Shown piece after piece: positions 35,661 through 47,043 of a stretch of DNA of 64,000 nt. Source of the stretch: Thozetella sp. PMI_491 (Eukaryota > Ascomycota > Sordariomycetes > Chaetosphaeriales > Chaetosphaeriaceae); NCBI GenBank assembly GCA_021432635.1, contig MU270018.1:255579-319578 (forward strand). The letters run 5' to 3'. Under the pieces are notes generated by a model. That model was not told the DNA's origin and made no database searches. It worked only from the letters and a program-made list of their open reading frames with translations. How positions within the stretch are numbered: position 1 is the first letter of the stretch; each line of letters begins with the position of its first letter. The position numbers and the translations under genes were made by a program.

Positions 35661-37124
35661 ATGATTCAGGGCATTTTCTACGCCCGCTTCTTCCCCCAAG
35701 AAGGTGAGGACTCCCTCATGGTGGCCGATTGATGGCCACCCCTACGCCCGTTCCTCGGTCTGACTCGGCCCAAGGGACCAAGATTGTGGCGCAGAGCCCG
35801 CCGGGGTGCATCGTGCCCGTCCAGGGCGTCGACAGGCCGTGCCTGTTCGACTTCGGCGTGCTGCAGGAGTACATCATCCCGCGGAACTCGTTTTACAACC
35901 GCTACATCACCGTCGACGACCCGGACGGCAAGTACTCGGTGCTGGGATTCCCCGTCTCCATCGCGAACCCCAAGTACTACCGCAATGAGTTTCTCTTCAA
36001 CTTTGGCCTGGTCGTCGAGTCCGACGTCGACCAGATCCCGTACGAGCCCGTGGTGCGCCGCCTGGCCGTCACCTTTGCCGAGATGGAGAAGCAGAGCAAC
36101 TACCTGAGCCAGGACGCCCACAACGCCAACGACCCAGCGCGGCGGCCCATCGAGTCGCTCCTCGAGATCATCAAGGAAGACCTCAACAACTACGGCGAAT
36201 GCATGATCCCCGTCGGTCTGTTGCTCCCCTCCCCCCCCCCAAACACCCACTCCCTTCTCTCCCCCACCGTCTAACTCTTTGCCAGACGACGCCAACACCA
36301 TCAACATGAAGCTTTTCCCGCATCACCCCACCCCGCCCGACGTCAAGGGGTGGCACGTCCCGGTGGCCAAGATGAAGTTCTCCGAGGTCGTCGATCCGAC
36401 CTGGGACCTGACGCTACAGAAAGTCATCGCGCACATTGACGGTGTCGCTGACGTGCGGCGCATCGCCTTCCAGGCCGACGTCTCGCTGGACTTGACGCAG
36501 CTGGCCCTCAGGCACCTCCTCTACTATGACACTATCCTTCTGCTCGACATGTTTTTCTTTGGCGCCTGCTACGCCGCCCGCCCGGGCATCCACGCCTTTG
36601 TGGCCAACGAAGGCGGCCTGGTCGACGAGTGCGCGCACTACGTGTGCGTCGGGGCCGCAGCAGGTGCCCCCGGCGGCGGAGGGCCGCCAGGCGGCGATGG
36701 AAAGGGGGGCGGTCCGGGCGGCGCTGGGGGGAGCGGCGGGGCGCGCGTGTCCAACTATATGCTCATCAAGCTGATGACGAGCTTCGTGGTGGGCAAGTCC
36801 GTCATGGAATGGCTCAAGGGCCACATGGACGCAGGGTTTGAGGTGCTGCGCTTCGTCGACGTGCGGCGGCTGGTGCAGTTCGGCGTGATCAAGGGCTGCC
36901 TATACCGCGTCAACAAGTTCGTCGTCTCCAAGCAGTACCTGGCCGCGCTGGCGACGGGCCAGACGCGGCCGGTGGCGGGCGGCGACCCCTTACAGAAGTA
37001 CACCGACGGGTGCCACAGTTTCGACCAGATCATTACGGAGCAGAACTTGACCGACGCTGAAATCATGGACAGGCTCAAGAGCTTCCCGGCCCCAGCAGCG
37101 GACCTAATCGTCCTATATCGGTAG
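35661..37124 (+). CDS. NPR2: SEACIT/GATOR1 subunit Npr2 (Nprl2)
   Basis: With Npr3 and Iml1 it forms the GTPase-activating complex that switches off TORC1 at the vacuole when amino acids are scarce. Exons are 35661-35703, 35775-36215 and 36286-37124, giving 440 residues. Intron 1 (71 bases) splits the N-terminal motif MIQGIFYARFFPQE/GTK after the first base of the Gly codon. Intron 2 (70 bases) has a weak donor, GTCTGT, and is mostly poly-C. Family features: KIVAQSPPGCIVP, FDFGVLQEYIIPRN, DDANTINMKLFP, then a helix-rich C-terminal part with LALRHLLYYDTILLLDMFF. A Gly/Pro-rich insert of about 30 residues (near residue 290) is a local low-complexity expansion. The mRNA ends only 259 bases from the convergent TyrRS gene, so their 3' UTRs may overlap. 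Confidence 0.92.
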
Positions 37125-37383
37125 GCACCTTGCGTCGCGAAGGATAGCATAGCTGCGTCTACGTGGAGTGGCAATTCCTCTCTTTTCCTCTTTCTTTTTT
37201 CCGTCCATGGCCTGGGTGGGCTCTGCTCTATCTAGGTCTAAACTGCATGCGACGGGGTGCATGCATTATATAATATACATGGTATATATACTGGTACAAG
37301 GGTGGATTTCATGCACATATACTACACAGGTGTTCGGGTCAGTGGCCCACCAAGCCCTTCATCGTGCCGTGCCCCTTCATGAC

Positions 37384-39599
37384 TCATCTGGACTGCTGTT
37401 CCTCCTCCGCAACTCCGACTGGGCTGTCACCGGCTTTCGCAGGACTCGCATCTTCGGATGCATCGGTGCTCCCCTGCACGCCTACCTGCTCACCTCCCTG
37501 CTCACCGGCCTTGGACATACGCCACTTGTCCTGCAGCTCCGTCAGCTTAGCGCTTCGCTTCTTCGTCCTTTCCTTCTTCTGTAGCTTGTAGGCCATCTCT
37601 CGGACCATTGTTCTCGCCCTGTCTCGCTTGATCAGCTGCTCGTTCAATTTTGGGTTGGAGGACCTGCGCACGTCAGGGGAAGTGCTCGTCCACTCGAAGG
37701 TGGCGTCTTCGCCAAGTTCTTTCCTGAGCATCTTGAGATTCTCCTGCAGAATCCGGACCTGTCCGATCGAGGGCATCCCTGGGTACACCGCACCGGACGT
37801 TTTGTAATCCGCATCGCTGACCATCTCGATGACCCTGATGTTATGCTTCCCCTTGCGAAGAATGAGCAGCTTGCCATCGATGAGGAAGTTTTTGGTGTCC
37901 TGCGGGAACCAAGTCTTGACCGGGGTGAACTGCAAGTGTTCCGAACTCATGCCAGCGTTTTTATGGGCTGGCTGGCCCGGACGAGCAGCGACATACGCGC
38001 CGCCGCTGTTGGCCAACCGCTGTCCTTCGCTAACACTAGCCGCCAGGCGCGCGGCATAGAGGATACGGGCGATAGACTTGGGGTGCTCTCCCAGGACCAG
38101 CGACTGCGGAAGCTGCATGTCGATCCGTGGAGCATTGTTAGGCGTCGTTGGATGCCCCTCGACGGCCTGGAACTCATCACGAGAGGGAGCGATGGTCGGC
38201 ATGGACCCTGCGCCTTTGTTATACATGAGACGGTGTTGGTCTTGGACGTCCTGGGCCGCCGCCACTCCCTTGACTAGGCACACTACTTCAAATGCGAGTA
38301 GGTGCTGGGCTACCCGGTTGGAGGGGTCTGCGCGGTGCTCCTCCATTGCTTTCTGGATGGTTTCCAGAGGTAGGAAGGTGAAGAGCTTGAGGAGCTTCTC
38401 CACCTCATCGTCTTGGCGCCGGACGAAGTACCCGTACAGGTCGAAGACTGGCGTCTTGAATTGATCGAGCCAGACGGCGTTGCCCGCGCTCTTGCCAAAC
38501 TTGTTACCGCTGGAGTCGGTAAGAAGCGGGACTGTGAACCCGACCGGGTCGTCATACACCGACTCCATGGGTAGCTTATTTGCGGGGTCCGGCTCGCTTT
38601 CCCGGGCCGTCTTGACGACTTCGATACCGCTGATGATGTTCCCAAACTGATCCGAGCCTCCAATCTGCATCTGAACCTTGTAGGAGCCCAGTAGCCGGAA
38701 CCAATCCCACCCTTGCATAAGCGGGTAGGAGAACTCGGCGAAGGACATGCCGTCTCCATTTTGCATCTTGGTCTTGACCCTGTGCAGAAATCTTTGTTAG
38801 ACAGTCTCCCTAAAGATCGGAGGCGCAAGGAGGAAAGGAACAGGGTGCAGCCACATACGTATCACGCGACAGCATCGGACCCAATCGCATGTGCACTCCT
38901 ACCCGCCTGAGGACCTCTAGGAAAGGCACCTTCTGCCACCAGGTGCCGTTGTTTACTATACCTCGGCGCCAGGCCCAATCCTTCTCGTAGCCATGACGCC
39001 GCGCCTGGGCCTCGACATTTAACCATAGCTGCTTCAATTGGTATGTTATCTTGGTCATGTTCGTGGTCGATTCCGATCGTGACATGGCGTCCCGGCTCCT
39101 CAGCCTGCCTGTCGGATCGCCGACCTTTGCCGTCGAGCCACCGACCAGGCTGATGGTCGTGTACCCGTGCATGTACATCCAGAACAGAGGCATTAGAGGC
39201 AGCAGGTGGCCGATGTGCATCGAGTCGGCGGTGGGATCGATTCCGACATAGGCGCCGATTCGTTTCCTCCTCATGAGCTCTCGAATCGTATCGTAGTCCC
39301 TGCGCAGCAGTAAGTTAGAAGGTGCGGACCGCCGGGATCGCGAGCTTGACTTACCCTGCAACGTCTTTGATGTATCCTCGCTCCTCGAGGACGTCCCAAA
39401 GGTTCCGGTGGTGGCCATCCTGGATCTGCTGTGCGCGCTCTTGCCAGCTCTTCTCGGCATCTTCCAGCTTTTTCTTATACTTGTGGCCAATCCATCTTCT
39501 CTGTCCTGGTATGGAATTCCTTGTATGCCCCAGCAACCACAGGCATTGCCGACAGGTCGCAGCGCTGAGGGGGCGCTGGCGGAAGGCACCTGCAGCCAT
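37384..39599 (-). CDS. cyt-18: mitochondrial tyrosyl-tRNA synthetase, CYT-18 type
   Basis: Charges mitochondrial tRNA-Tyr. In Neurospora the same protein also folds group I introns for splicing. Exons (minus strand) are 39599-39355, 39299-38859 and 38779-37384; introns are 55 and 79 bases. Total 693 residues (Neurospora about 670). The N-terminal presequence is Arg/Gln-rich without acids. The class I catalytic core shows [20 protein letters not shown] (HIGH motif) and [13 protein letters not shown] (the KMSKS equivalent). The middle tyrosine pocket includes [16 protein letters not shown]-terminal S4-like domain ([20 protein letters not shown]) is followed by a charged tail that is probably disordered. 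The N-terminal helix [20 protein letters not shown] resembles the fungal-specific element used in intron binding. Group I splicing activity is inferred from family. A GTG-initiated in-frame extension to 39650 exists but lacks an ATG. Confidence 0.94.
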
Positions 39600-40085
39600 T
39601 GCGCCAGAAGGAGGAAAACACGGACAAGAAGGATAAACTCTGCTCAGCACATGCCGTGCTGGGGTTGTGGTTGCGGAGCGGGCACCAGGACAGGCGGTTT
39701 TGTGAGTGATGTCGAAGCCTGTCGCAGCTCTCGCTTCGGGGGACTTGGATGTCGCGCGCGCTTGACTACTACAAGACCACTATGTACGACACGCGAGCTC
39801 AAAAAACTTTTGGGCCGCGCCTGACCGCCCCTGCTCTGCTGCTCTGTGGCAGGGAGCTTGGACCAAGTCAGCAGCCGTCGAGAGGGAATGAGGTTCTTCC
39901 ATCCCGCTCCGGCTTGGAGAGGGTGGGATCCACTAAAAGAGAAGGAGCTCGGCCAATGGCACAGCTTCCGATTCAGATCCTCGGTAATCGACAATTGAGA
40001 CCCGAACTTCTCGAACTTCACACTCGAACAACGCACCGGACCCGAACCTGCAGCGGCCAATTGATAGCCTCACGAACCCATCAAG
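39600..40085. promoter_or_regulatory. bidirectional promoter of TyrRS and SDH4
   Basis: 486 bases separate the start codons of two divergent genes for mitochondrial proteins. CCAAT pentamers, the binding site of the HAP complex that controls respiratory genes in fungi, occur at 39953-39957 and 40057-40061, both reading toward SDH4. The second is so close to the ATG that it may lie in the 5' UTR. Confidence 0.55.
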
Positions 40086-40798
40086 ATGGCCTCGATCGCT
40101 CGCTCGGCTCTTCTCAGGCAGACTGCCCTGGCCTCGAGGCTTTCCGTCGCTTCGAGCCGGGCCGGCCCCTCTCTGACGCTGCTCTCCAAGCCTCTCGTCA
40201 ACAATGCCGTGCGCACCACCGCCTTCCACACGACGAGCAGGAGAAACCTCCTGCCCGCGCCGCCCCGTGAGTACCCACCATCTTGAGAGAGAGAGAGATA
40301 TGTCTCTGCTATATCCCGTAGGCAATTTCGGCTGCTAACCGCGCGAGCACAGAATCCATCCAAGGCACAGGTATGATTTGAATATCTCTCATCGCACTTC
40401 TCGCGGCCCGCAGCGGCGTGAGCATGTCTAACTCGAGATACGCAGTCAACGACCCGCAGCCGCTTCCTCCGTCGCACCCTTCCCATGGCTCCTACCACTG
40501 GACCTTTGAGCGCCTTATCGCCGCCGGCCTGATCCCTCTGACCGTGGCGCCTTTTGCCGCCGGCTCACTCAACCCCACGGTCGACGCCATTCTCGCAGCC
40601 ACCATCCTCATCCACTCGCACTTCGGCTTCCAGTCCATCATCATCGACTACATTCCCAAGTCGAGGTACAACGGCGCCCACAGGCTGTTCATGTGGGGGC
40701 TAAACGCTGCCACCGCGCTGGTCGGCTTGGGCCTGTACGAGTTCGAGACGAATGATGTGGGCTTGACCGAGGCCATCAAGAGGATCTGGAAGGCATAG
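40086..40798 (+). CDS. SDH4: succinate dehydrogenase membrane anchor subunit (CybS/Sdh4)
   Basis: Small membrane anchor of respiratory complex II in the inner mitochondrial membrane, helping to bind heme b and ubiquinone. Exons are 40086-40266, 40353-40370 and 40446-40798; introns are 86 and 75 bases. Total 183 residues. The middle exon is only 18 bases and encodes Q-S-I-Q-G-T between split codons, just after the presequence. Both flanking introns have good donors (GTGAGT, GTATGA) and CTAAC branch points. The N-terminus is a typical Arg/Ser/Ala mitochondrial presequence. The anchor shows GSYHWTFERLIAAGLIPLTV, LIHSHFGFQSIIIDYIPKSR (His and Asp-Tyr in the heme/quinone region) and the C-terminal YEFETNDVGLTEAIKRIWK typical of fungal Sdh4. 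Three hydrophobic helices are visible. Confidence 0.94.
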
Positions 40799-42646
40799 AC
40801 GGGCTCGGCTGGACAGGGAGCAGAGAGGCAGCGCGCCGTCGTGTATACAAGTCGTCTCTAGCCCTCGACCATGGTGGTTTCGGGGCGCGTGTGTGTAGCT
40901 AGTACGAGAGATGTATTCAGTAGCGAAGGCCACTGGACTGTTAGACTACGGTGCTAAGCACCGCGACGGCCAATTGGAGGCTGCGCAACTCTTTTGTTGC
41001 CAGCACGTTTTCTCATCTATGGTTGCTTACCCAAAAGTGCAGGTTGCTGCGAACGGCGAGTAGCAGCCCTCGCTAAATTTGGGGTTGCCTCAGTCGCCTT
41101 GCAGAGTGCAGCCGGAAGCTGACACTTCCGGGCCCGGATGCTGTTGCTTCCACCACCTAAACTTCGGTTGGTGGGTGCCACTTGGGTGGCAGCCCTTCCT
41201 CCCGGTCCCTTTTCGGCTTAGACAAAGCACGTGTGTAATACAGAACCCCAGGCCACCCAAGGTGTGGGTGCCGTCTATGTTTCCCAATCCGGGCATCAAC
41301 AGCTTCCAAGGGCATGCATCATGGCGATTGAAGGGTTCGCCGGTGGTCCTCAATGACCAAGCAACCCGGGCTACAGAGAAATCCCCGCTAGCAAAGAGCC
41401 GACGATGAATGCCTCTTCCCCGTCTCTCCAGGCTCATTCCGTGTGCCATGCATTGAGCGGCCGCCTCCCCCGTTTTCGAGGTGCTGCAGAATGCGAGGCG
41501 GCGGCCGATATCAAGCCAAGTACGGGCTAGTCTGGCATGGGGGTACCTCCTCATATAAACCCCAACTCTCCCGCCAACCTGGAGTTGCTTTGCGATGGAA
41601 TCTTTCGAATGTTTCTCCTCGTATTGTTCTTGGCTTCGTGTCTTTTGCCTCGCCTCCACACACCTGTACAGCACTGTTCGATAGCATCCTGAGGCAGGAC
41701 CCTCAATGACATCAAACTCACGAGTCGTGGCCCAGCTCCCATTGCCTAAGGTGAGGTTGGTCTATTTCTTTGTGTCATGTATGGCCGTCTATTTCATTAT
41801 GTCTTTCGTTTGTCTCCTGGCCCTTTCTCAACAACCTCTTCTTACTGGGCCCTATGATCACCTTGCCTCGAGACCGGAGGCTTCCGCTATGCATGCTTGT
41901 TACAAGAGAATCATTCCAAGGGAAAAAAACAACACCAAGAGAGAAGACACATGGGAGAAATGAAAACCTCTATTCTGCCGCCCAAGCCGGGGTAAAGATA
42001 AAGAAGGTGAGAAAGAAAAAGGTTTCCGTGAAGGAAGGGAAGAAGAGAAGAAAAAAGAAAAAGCAAGCGCAAAAAGGAGGCAAAGCTGGTGATGCAATGC
42101 CACAAGAATGGTATGGCCGGGATATCCTGCCGCAGGTCGTTTCCGATTGCCCTCCAGTCTTGCCAAACCAGACCGGCCTCTGTGCTCCTGTCTCCCACTG
42201 GGAGATGCTGCCCTTCCCATGTTTCTAGAACCCCAAATAAAGGCCACCCCATCACTCCATCCCAACTCCAGATGAAATACCCCTGTGTCCAAACGTGCTT
42301 TTCCCTCGCAACCCAACGCCAACGTGGCCCAATTCCCACTCCCAAGCGGCGTCGTCCCAGCCCAGGCGTCCTATCTATGCCACCAACCCGTTCGCAACTC
42401 AGATTGTCAAGCTGGAGGCAACTCCGATCCAGTAGCATATCGTTCAACGGGGCTGGGTGCGCATGATGCAACCCAAATGGCCCTTGAGACCCTTTCGACA
42501 TGGTCTAGCTCGAACCTAGGTCCTTCCCAATCGCCACCGATGCAATCGCCCATCACGAGCCGCGCGAGCGTTTATGCACTGAATCTGCCCAATCGGTTGC
42601 TCAAGGCAAGGTTGATAGATTCGAGGTATCTCTCTGGGACACAGCG
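40799..42646. other. intergenic, SDH4 to Zn2Cys6 gene
   Basis: 3' flanks of two convergent genes. A purine-rich stretch at about 41992-42085 (mostly AAG/GAA) is the only distinctive feature. Open frames up to 194 codons lack family features. Confidence 0.5.
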
Positions 42647-44528
42647 TCAGCACGTTTGGCGAGAGGATATGGAAGATGGTGCACGCCACGAACCTGCAAG
42701 CGTCCAGCGCCTCGAGTACACCTCCAAGCCGCTCTTCAAGACCTCGACCTTGGCCTGCCATTCAGGGTCGTGCAAGACATCGTTGGCGTGGGATATCAGC
42801 AACAGAGCAGCGTAGTACAGACCGAAGGCGCCGCTCGGGGCAACACTTCCGTTGGGGTTGTTGTTGCCGGTATTCTCTATCAGGGCCTGTGCTCCCGAGT
42901 AGATGGAATTGATGACTGATCTAACCGTCTCGATGGGCCGCGGATCGATCTGGCCCATGGACTGCATGGCATTCCTGCCAGCCAGGAGATATGGCTGGTT
43001 GATCTTCATGAGGGCTCTGTCGGCCGGTCAGCACTTGGCCTCTTCCTGGGGGGAGAACGATCAAATGGGATGGAAGTACATGAAATTTGTTCCTACCACG
43101 GCGGCTCTTGTGCCATTCCTATAATTTCCTCCCATCACGTTCAACGTGTGCGCAGTTATGGCATCTGAGAGCATATCACGATCGCCAAAGGCCGGCGGAT
43201 TGGATACCGCGAGCTGCTGAAGCGCATTTCGCAGATACCAGGCCGAGTTAGCCTCGGGCCAGATGATGGTCTCGACCCGGCCAAGGTTCCCGTCCAGGAA
43301 GCCAGACTGCTGACCGAGCCCGCTAAAGCCGTTTAAATACTGATCAAGCGTCTCGGGAAATGGAATCGAAAAGTCCATCTCAGAAGTGTGGAGGGGGAAC
43401 TTCTGGTCTGGGTACCCGACGAACACCAGACTGGTCTCAGTCAGCAAGCTAGCTCACGGGGTTGGACAGGAGCCCGCTTACCAGTCAACAAACACAATCG
43501 CCCACCACAAAATGGAGCACATCTTTAGGTCTCTTGGCGCCATGCTTTGTCGCTCCTCGGCCCAGAACAGCTTCCCGTGCCAGCCAAAAGCCTTACTCAT
43601 CGTGCAGCATGCCCCGACGGACATGTAGGCCTGCTGAGGCATCGCGTGGGAAAACTCATACAAGGAGATGAGCAGCTGCGCCTGGAGCAAGGGCAGCGAC
43701 AGTGCAACCTTGCTTTGGACGAGGGCTAAGAGGGTCTTTGCGGAGAGGTATGCGGCGTCGTTCATACCACCTACGGGGTTGTCCTGGGGGGATCGAGTCA
43801 CCAGAAACATGCACAGGATGACGACACCCATTTCCGCAGAAGGAGCCGACCACATTTCTTCGAGCTGGCTGTCGAAGGCTTCTTTTTCGATAATGGTGAA
43901 CCACGAATTGGTGCTGTTGAAATAGTACGCGACCACATTCTCGACACCTTGGCGGGATCCCAGGACATCTCTCAGGCAGCGCATTGCGAAGGTGTGGACA
44001 GTTTCGCCGGCGTCCATGGGAGCGAACATGGACGGGTTTAGGGTGCCCGATTGGCCCGCGGTTGAGTGGTGGACGTGTTCTAGGACCGGGGAAACAAGAT
44101 ACGGTGATCGCTGACCCCCCATCGGCGACATGAGAGCCTCGAAGCGGACCGGCCCAGATGCAGCACCAGGATTGCCGGCCCCGGCATCGTCCTCGTGTTG
44201 GCACACCTCGAGAGAGCTACCGACCAGTCAGCCACAGGCGCAGTTCCCCCGACCCCCAACCCCCAACCCCGCCCTCGGCCGCCGCCTTGGGCCGGTTTGA
44301 CCAAGCGACTTACTAGGTGCACCTCCCGCACGAAGGCAGCGCTTTGTCGCAGCGCTTCTTCTTCCGGCGGCAGTTTAAGCAGACTCGCGACGACTTGGCG
44401 GTCGTCTGGATCGGCGAAGACGCGTTGGAAGAGGTGGCAGACATGGTGGTGGGGCTCGCCGACGACGTGAAGTCAAACGAGCTTCTGATGGAGACTGGCG
44501 AGCTGCTAGTGTTCTGGTGATACCCCAT
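42647..44528 (-). CDS. Zn2Cys6 (fungal binuclear cluster) transcription factor
   Basis: Exons (minus strand) are 44528-44314, 44216-43482, 43430-43080 and 43016-42647; introns are 97, 51 and 63 bases. Total 556 residues. The zinc cluster at about residues 50-78 is CLNCRRKKKRCDKALPSCGRC plus the sixth Cys after TYSLEV, giving the spacing C-x2-C-x6-C-x6-C-x2-C-x6-C. The first intron lies just before the last Cys, so exon 1 alone gives an incomplete finger. The middle region (AMRCLRDVLGSRQG, then NDAAYLSAKTLLALVQSKVA and LLQAQLLISLYEFSHAMPQQ) is the fungal-specific transcription factor domain. The donor of intron 3 is a weak GTACTT, chosen because it alone keeps phase; the last exon's C-terminus is less certain than the rest. 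The regulated pathway is unknown; no biosynthetic genes lie next to it. Confidence 0.87.
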
Positions 44529-46479
44529 TGTGATTGTTTATCCCGTCGGAAACATGAACAACTTATTAATACGGAAACGTTGTGAAGGCGCAGGAGGGAG
44601 GGAACCTTCACTCATATGGGAAGAAGCACGAGCGCAGCCATCACGACCAGCAAGCTCATTGCTAATCGACGCCTGCAGGAGGTCCGAATCGGGATAGCAG
44701 AGGTGGGCACGAACAAGGTGCTGACGGGTCGATGGAATCTCGACGTTCCGGGCAGCGGGCCTGCCACGCCTGCATCGCGCAAGCCCGAGGTACCAAGCCA
44801 TCGCGTGGCTCGAGCTATAGCTAGGATGATGGGAAGGGGGACCCTGACTGATCTCACTCGCCAAAAAAACGGTCTGCGCAGGGGCTCTTGGTCGCAGGGC
44901 TGATTTTGGACCAGGGGGAGGGGTAGGGGGGTGTGCAAGTGAGGTCCACAGCCTCGAATGCGTTACCAGGCTGAGTTTGGCGCCGAATAACCTAAGAGGG
45001 AAGGATGACCCGGCTATTTTGGGTGGGGTGGGATGGGATTGGGTGGGAGGGGGCTTCGGAATGGAGGGGGAGGAGCGTTCGGGGCGCTCGCCGGGGCAGC
45101 TACGGAGTAGGTAAGGAACTACGACGGGAGGACGGTAAGGAGTACGCACCTCACACCACTTTGGACCCGGTTTTTGGCGCGAGCCTCTATCAACCAGACA
45201 CTAAACGCGCAAAGCTCGAGGCGTCGCACCTTTTTGGGCCATGTGGCGCGCTGCAAAGAGGCTCATTCCAATCGCGTGGCAAGGAGCGGGAAAAGCGAAT
45301 AAGCAAAAAAAGAAGGAAAAAGAAAGAGGCGAACCGCTGACCGTGGCGAGTTGGCGATATGACTAAGGGGGTATGTCCGGCGCTCATGGTTACCAACTGC
45401 TGACTAGACAGTTAGCTACTACCTATGACGCTCTTCTAGCTCGCCTGCCTACAGGTACTATGCTCGCTATGGTACCTGTCTTTTGGGTGGCCTGCTTGCT
45501 AGGGTGTGTGTGCGGTAGCTACCTGAAAGACCCACCAACTTGCCTGCAAACTCATACTGCCGGTGCTCACGGTGTACGACAGCAATGAGTAATAATGAGT
45601 ATACAATCCAACAATTACCACAGCACTTAGCAACCAGAGACGGTCATCCGCCTGTGCAGATCAGACCGGGGGCAATACCAGGAAGGCTTCCCCACCTCAA
45701 TCAAAACAACACCTGCAACAATACCTGCATGTACCTAGGTATCACACCTCCGGAAAACCCCGCCCCTCCTAACTCCTTCTTTGTTTCTCGCCTGTCTCTC
45801 TCCCTCTCTCGCTTGAGCGCCACTACTGCTGCTACAAAACGAATACAAACAAACGAGCCATGCTGCGGAGCGCTATCCACTAGGATGCCACCGAGTGCGA
45901 TCAAGAACGGGGCCGTGTCCCCTTCCTTCGTCCCTACTCCGTAGGCTCATCCAACCTCCAAGTCCATTGGAGGATGACGAACTGGGGGTTGACTCGATTT
46001 CTCAATCCCCCCACCCCCCCATGCGTCTGATCGGTGTCAAAAATTGGCCAAATGGCTTCGTCTGAAGTCTGCAGCCTGTACTATGTAGCCTGCAGCGCAG
46101 GCTTCAAGGGCTTGTCCACTACTGTTCTCTGTTGACCCTAGCTTGCCCGGGGGAGGGAAGCAGGTGAGAAAGTCCTAAGCGACCGAGCCGAGGAGTGTGG
46201 TGTGGGCGTATCTTGCAGCGAACGGTGCCGAATGCAGGCTGGTCGCCGGGTTATTTTGTCGGTGGGCGCTCGTCAGTGTGGCAGGGCACAGCTCGGAAGC
46301 TCAGAGTACCGTGCGGTTGATCCGTAGGTTGGCTCTCTGGCGCTCTCTGGCCCAACCGACTGGGTCGACAGCAGCACCAGCCACATGGTTCAGGGCCCGC
46401 CACGCGGAAGAGTGAGAGCCGAGCTAGCGCGCCAAGCGCCAGCCCTACCGTCGTGCGTGTGGCGTTCTCGAAATTTTCT

Positions 46480-46541
46480 ACCGCTACACGTAGCGGAGCC
46501 AATCAGCGCGCATCTTCCAAGGGTGAGCAACGGCTCACGTG
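46480..46541. promoter_or_regulatory. promoter-like cluster: inverted repeat, CCAAT, CACGTG
   Basis: Within about 60 bases lie a perfect 7-base inverted repeat CCGCTAC-AC-GTAGCGG (46481-46496), a CCAAT box just after it and an E-box CACGTG at 46536-46541. No gene could be assigned downstream on either strand. Confidence 0.3.
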
Positions 46542-47024
46542 ATTTCCGCCAACCCCAACCCAGAACCTAGAGCGAACCAACGCGAGTCGCCAGGCACCAA
46601 TTTTTCGCCCGCAGCCAGCCGCAAGCCAGCCCGCAAGCCAGCCAGCCGCCTGCTGGCACCCCGGATTCCCCAGGCATCGGCGGTGGCCGCGCACTAGGGC
46701 TATTCGTCCTGGATACATAGTACACACACAGTAAGCAGCATGCCCGCGCGCAGCGGATCTGGATCTGCCGGAAGGCTGAGACCTTCGACTCTGGAACCTG
46801 GAGCCTCATGACGCCATTTCTTCTTCTCTCGCCCTGTCGACATGTAAACAACATCTGGAGACGGCTTCCTTCGACTAGAAGCCACCACCCGCCGCGGAGG
46901 GATGCACCGGTTTCCGCGCCAGGAGGCCTCTGAAGATAATGCATCGTCCCTAAGAGCCAGGAGTACGGCGGTCAGATCCCACGAAAAAGGCACTTTCGTC
47001 GGTCGCAACAGGCTACCAAATACT

Positions 47025-47043
47025 CTCCGTACATTGTACGGAG
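47025..47043. promoter_or_regulatory. perfect palindrome CTCCGTACA-T-TGTACGGAG
   Basis: A 9-base inverted repeat with a one-base spacer built from the CTCCGTA core that recurs between genes in this window. Confidence 0.45.

Noticed and set aside
42516-42761. Alternative last exon of the Zn2Cys6 regulator in another frame
   Set aside because: The frame reads plausibly (LEALDACRFVACTIFHILSPN), but no splice pair in phase links it to the upstream exon. I kept the simple end at 42647 and flagged it as uncertain.
44538-45149. 203-codon minus-strand open frame upstream of the Zn2Cys6 gene
   Set aside because: Pro/Ser/Arg low-complexity sequence in a GC-rich 5' region; no domain and no splice link to the regulator.
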